A DNA stretch of 8,769 bases, from contig DAOVVL010000059.1 of assembly GCA_030637205.1 (NCBI GenBank), forward strand, positions 1-8,769, read 5' to 3'. Positions 5,825 to 8,769 of this stretch are shown one piece after another. The notes under the pieces are model-generated. The model was not told where the DNA came from and made no database searches. It saw only the letters and a program-made list of their open reading frames with translations. Positions within the stretch are counted from its first letter, which is position 1, and each line of letters begins with the position of its first letter. Source of the stretch: Thalassospiraceae bacterium. Lineage in GTDB: Bacteria > Pseudomonadota > Alphaproteobacteria > Rhodospirillales > Magnetovibrionaceae. A program made the translations under genes and the position numbers.

Positions 5825-7309
5825 ATGTCTGATCTCACATCCCTCACCATTGCAAAAGCCGCCGAAGGCCTCGAAAAAGGGGACTTTAACGCTTGCGAGC
5901 TGACCGAAGCCCACATTTTGGCGATGGAGGCATCGCGCGATCTCAACGCCTTTATTACTGAAACGCCGGACGTTGCGCTGGAACGCGCCCGTGCGTCCGA
6001 CCAGCGCCGTGAAAAGGGCGAAGCCCGCGGCGCGATGGACGGCATTCCGCTCGCCATCAAGGACCTGTTTTGCACCGAAGGCGTGTTGACCACGGCGGGC
6101 AGCCATATTCTCGATGGGTTTGTGCCGCCTTATGAAGCAACCGTTTCGGCCAACTTGCGCGACGCCGGGGCGGTGATGCTGGGCAAGGCCAACCTGGACG
6201 AATTCGCCATGGGTTCGGCCAACATCACGTCATATTATGGCCCGGTCAAAAATCCGTGGAAAGCAACCGGCGGCGACAATCAGGGCAAAGACCTTGTGCC
6301 CGGCGGTTCCAGTGGCGGCTCAGCCGCGGCGGTGGCATCCAACATTGCCATGGCCGCAACCGGAACCGATACCGGCGGATCGATCCGCCAGCCCGCCAGC
6401 TTTTGCGGCATCGTCGGCCTGAAACCCACCTATGGGCGCTGTTCGCGCTGGGGCATTGTGGCGTTCGCATCAAGCCTTGATCAAGCCGGGCCCATGACCA
6501 AAACGGTCACCGATAGCGCCCTGATGCTGCAAGCCATGTGCGGCCATGACGCCAAAGACAGCACCTCGGCCCCCATTGAGGTTCCCGATTTTGCGGCCGC
6601 ACTGAGCGGCGATGTGCGCGGCCTGAAGGTTGGCATCCCCAAAGAATACCGCCTTGACGGCATGAACACGGAAATCGCGGCACTGTGGGATCAGGGCATC
6701 GAATGGATGAAAGCAGCCGGTGCACAAATCGTTGACGTAAGCTTGCCCACCACCAAATACGCATTGCCGGCCTATTACATTGTGGCCCCGGCCGAAGCGT
6801 CTGCAAACCTCGCGCGCTATGACGGCGTGCGTTACGGCCTGCGCGTTCCCGGCGACAGTCTGGACGGCTTGTATCAAAACACCCGCGGCGAAGGCTTTGG
6901 CGAAGAAGTCCAGCGCCGCATCCTGATCGGCACCTACGCGCTTTCGGCTGGCTACTACGATGCCTATTATTTGAAAGCACAGCGTGTGCGCACGTTGATC
7001 GCACAAGACTTTGACAATGTGTTTAAAGATGTTGACGTGCTGCTGACCCCGACCACGCCGTCGCCCGCGTTTGCCATTGGCGAAAAGTTCGATGATCCCA
7101 TCGCCATGTATTTAAACGATGTGTTCACGGTTCCGACCTCGCTGGCCGGGCTTCCCGGCATTTCTGTTCCGGCGGGGCTTTCCAAAGACGGCCTGCCGCT
7201 GGGCCTGCAGTTGGTCGGGCGCGCGTTTGATGAAGAAACGCTGCTGCGCGCCGCAGGCGTGTTGGAAACGCAAGCCAACTTCACCGCAACGCCTAGCGGA
7301 GGAGCGTAA
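5825..7309 (+). CDS. gatA: Asp-tRNA(Asn)/Glu-tRNA(Gln) amidotransferase subunit A (glutaminase)
   Basis: GatA is the amidase subunit that releases ammonia from glutamine and passes it through a tunnel to GatB. The protein has 494 residues, normal for the family. The Ser-cisSer-Lys triad of the amidase signature is intact: K79 in PLAIKDLF, S162 in PGGSSGGSAAAVA (159-171) and S186 in GTDTGGSIRQPA (180-191). GLKPTYGR (198-205) and SLDQAGPMT (217-225) follow as expected. The loop before GGSSGGS (about 144-158, ATGGDNQGKD) is longer than in Staphylococcus GatA, a trait I associate with alphaproteobacteria. The C-terminal substrate region includes LTPTTPSPAF and PAGLSKDGLPLGLQLVG. A Shine-Dalgarno-like AAGGTGG lies within the end of gatC about 11 bases upstream. 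The stop TAA lies three bases before gatB. Confidence 0.98.
   Translation: MSDLTSLTIAKAAEGLEKGDFNACELTEAHILAMEASRDLNAFITETPDVALERARASDQRREKGEARGAMDGIPLAIKDLFCTEGVLTTAGSHILDGFVPPYEATVSANLRDAGAVMLGKANLDEFAMGSANITSYYGPVKNPWKATGGDNQGKDLVPGGSSGGSAAAVASNIAMAATGTDTGGSIRQPASFCGIVGLKPTYGRCSRWGIVAFASSLDQAGPMTKTVTDSALMLQAMCGHDAKDSTSAPIEVPDFAAALSGDVRGLKVGIPKEYRLDGMNTEIAALWDQGIEWMKAAGAQIVDVSLPTTKYALPAYYIVAPAEASANLARYDGVRYGLRVPGDSLDGLYQNTRGEGFGEEVQRRILIGTYALSAGYYDAYYLKAQRVRTLIAQDFDNVFKDVDVLLTPTTPSPAFAIGEKFDDPIAMYLNDVFTVPTSLAGLPGISVPAGLSKDGLPLGLQLVGRAFDEETLLRAAGVLETQANFTATPSGGA
7298..7304 (+). promoter_or_regulatory. Strong ribosome binding site for gatB
   Basis: GGAGGAG lies within the last codons of gatA, eight bases before the gatB ATG at 7313. 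It is the clearest Shine-Dalgarno on the plus strand and decides the gatB start. Confidence 0.85.
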
Positions 7310-7312
7310 ATC

Positions 7313-8769
7313 ATGGCCTATACCATCAAGGGTGATAGCGGCGATTGGGAAGTGGTCATCGGGCTGGAAGTTCACTGTCAGGTGGTTTCCAACGCCAAAC
7401 TGTTTTCCGGTGCCGCCACCGCTTTTGGCGCCGAGCCAAACACGCAGGTCTCAACCGTTGATGCCGCCATGCCCGGCATGTTGCCGGTGATTAACGAAGT
7501 TTGTGTTGAGCAGGCGGTGCGCACCGGGTTGGGGCTGAACGCCCAGATCAATTTAAAATCGGTGTTTGCGCGCAAAAACTATTTTTATGCCGATCTTCCC
7601 CAAGGCTACCAAATCAGCCAGTTCGACCAGCCCATTGTGGGCGCGGGCGTGATCACGCTGGACCTGAAAGACGGCTCAAGCTGTGACATCGGCATTGAAC
7701 GCCTGCATCTGGAACAGGACGCGGGTAAATCGCTGCACGACCAGGACCCCAAACGCACCTTTATCGATCTCAACCGTTGTGGTGTGGCGTTGATGGAAAT
7801 TGTATCTGATCCCGATATGCGTTCGCCCGAACAGGCGGGCGCGTTCCTGAAAAAGCTGCGTTCCATCGTGCGCTATCTGGGAACGTGTGACGGCAACATG
7901 GATCAGGGTTCGATGCGTTGCGATGTGAACGTATCGGTTCGCCCGGTGGGCTCAACCGAGCTTCGCACCCGCGCCGAAACCAAAAACGTGAACTCGGTTC
8001 GTTTCGTGATGCAGGTTATTGAACATGAAGCCGTTCGCCAGGTTGCGGTCTATGACGGCGGCGGCGATGTGGTGCAGGAAACGCGCCTGTTCGATTCCCA
8101 AAAAGGCGTGACCCGTTCCATGCGTTCCAAGGAACACGCCCACGATTACCGCTATTTCCCCGACCCCGATCTGTTGCCGCTGGTATTTGATCAGGCGTTT
8201 GTTGATGCCATCAAAAAAGACCTTCCCGAACTGCCCGACCAGCGCAAGGCGCGTTATGTGAACGACTTCGGCCTTTCGCCCTACGATGCGGGCGTGTTGG
8301 TGGCGGACAAGGAAACGGCTGGGTATTTCGAAGCCGTTGCAGACGGTCGCGATGCCAAACTGGCTGCCAACTGGGTGATTTCCAACCTGTTTGGTGTTTT
8401 GAACGACAAGGGTGTTGGCATTGAAAACAGCCCCATCGCGCCTCAACATCTGGGCCAGTTGATCGACCTTATTTCCGACGACACCATATCGGGGCGCATC
8501 GCCAAGGAAGTTTTCGAAATCATGATCGAAACCGGCGACGCGCCGGGCAAGATCGTCGAAGACAAGGGCCTGAAACAGATCACCGATAGCGGCGCCATCG
8601 AAGCGGCGGTCGATGCGGCAATCGCAGCGGGCGAAAAACAGGTCGCCCAGTATAAGGGCGGCAACGAAAAAATTCTTGGCTGGTTTGTTGGTCAGGTGAT
8701 GAAAGCAACGCAGGGCAAGGCGAACCCCGGTGCGGTCAACAAGATGCTCAAAGACAAGCTGGACGGCTA
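7313..8769 (+). CDS. gatB: Asp-tRNA(Asn)/Glu-tRNA(Gln) amidotransferase subunit B, stop cut by window edge
   Basis: GatB binds the misacylated tRNA, activates the Glu or Asp side chain with ATP and amidates it using ammonia from GatA. I translated 485 codons from ATG 7313 with no stop. The N-terminus has EVVIGLEVHCQV (13-24), then STVDAAMPGMLPVIN, ARKNYFYADLPQGYQISQFD, ERLHLEQDAGKSLHD and DLNRCGVALMEIVSDPD. After these come YLGTCDGNMDQGSMRCDVNV, RAETKNVNSVRF and HDYRYFPDPDLLP, the classic GatB order. The C-terminal YqeY-like tail contains ILGWFVGQVMKATQGKANP and ends KLDG. The last two bases, TA, begin the next codon. As 485 residues is the normal length and the tail matches the family end, this is most likely a TAA or TAG stop missing one base. 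All expected domains are present. I see no terminator inside the window. Confidence 0.97.
   Translation, partial: MAYTIKGDSGDWEVVIGLEVHCQVVSNAKLFSGAATAFGAEPNTQVSTVDAAMPGMLPVINEVCVEQAVRTGLGLNAQINLKSVFARKNYFYADLPQGYQISQFDQPIVGAGVITLDLKDGSSCDIGIERLHLEQDAGKSLHDQDPKRTFIDLNRCGVALMEIVSDPDMRSPEQAGAFLKKLRSIVRYLGTCDGNMDQGSMRCDVNVSVRPVGSTELRTRAETKNVNSVRFVMQVIEHEAVRQVAVYDGGGDVVQETRLFDSQKGVTRSMRSKEHAHDYRYFPDPDLLPLVFDQAFVDAIKKDLPELPDQRKARYVNDFGLSPYDAGVLVADKETAGYFEAVADGRDAKLAANWVISNLFGVLNDKGVGIENSPIAPQHLGQLIDLISDDTISGRIAKEVFEIMIETGDAPGKIVEDKGLKQITDSGAIEAAVDAAIAAGEKQVAQYKGGNEKILGWFVGQVMKATQGKANPGAVNKMLKDKLDG

Noticed and set aside
6470..7006. Minus-strand open frame of 178 codons within gatA
   Set aside because: It is opposite conserved gatA sequence and has no recognisable motifs or start signal.

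Overview
This window looks like an ordinary chromosomal stretch of a GC-rich alphaproteobacterium, probably from the Rhodospirillales side of the class. The grounds are the protein sequence styles (RuvX, GatA with the longer loop before its GGSSGGS motif, a pyrB plus degenerate pyrC pair) and the gene order pyrB-pyrC-plsY followed by a likely dprA. I see no tRNA, rRNA, CRISPR array, insertion sequence or phage gene. No gap between genes exceeds about 130 bases.

Minus strand, read from 4448 down to 1, one compact leftward operon: ruvX (YqgF-family nuclease), an AEC-family membrane transporter, pyrB (aspartate carbamoyltransferase), pyrC (dihydroorotase-like, probably catalytically dead), plsY (glycerol-3-phosphate acyltransferase) and the first codons of a probable dprA cut by the window edge. 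ruvX/transporter and pyrB/pyrC overlap by ATGA. A 61-base leader lies between the transporter and pyrB.

Plus strand, from about 4573 to the end: a secreted or periplasmic bacterial SH3-domain protein of unknown role, then the gatC-gatA-gatB operon for the tRNA-dependent amidotransferase. gatB fills the right end and lacks only what is probably the last base of its stop codon. The 124-base gap between ruvX and the SH3 gene is a divergent control region.

The most notable observation is that plsY has an in-frame TAG at codon 162. The rest of the gene, including the third conserved acyltransferase motif, continues undisturbed in the same frame to a normal stop at 129-131. Second is PyrC, in which the metal-binding HxH motif reads R-V-Q and the following loop is shortened, so it resembles the non-catalytic PyrC' partners of aspartate carbamoyltransferase. 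The remaining signals (a short alternative-pairing leader before pyrB, repeats in the divergent region, a 13-base tandem repeat before gatC) are weaker. I found no convincing new multi-gene system here.
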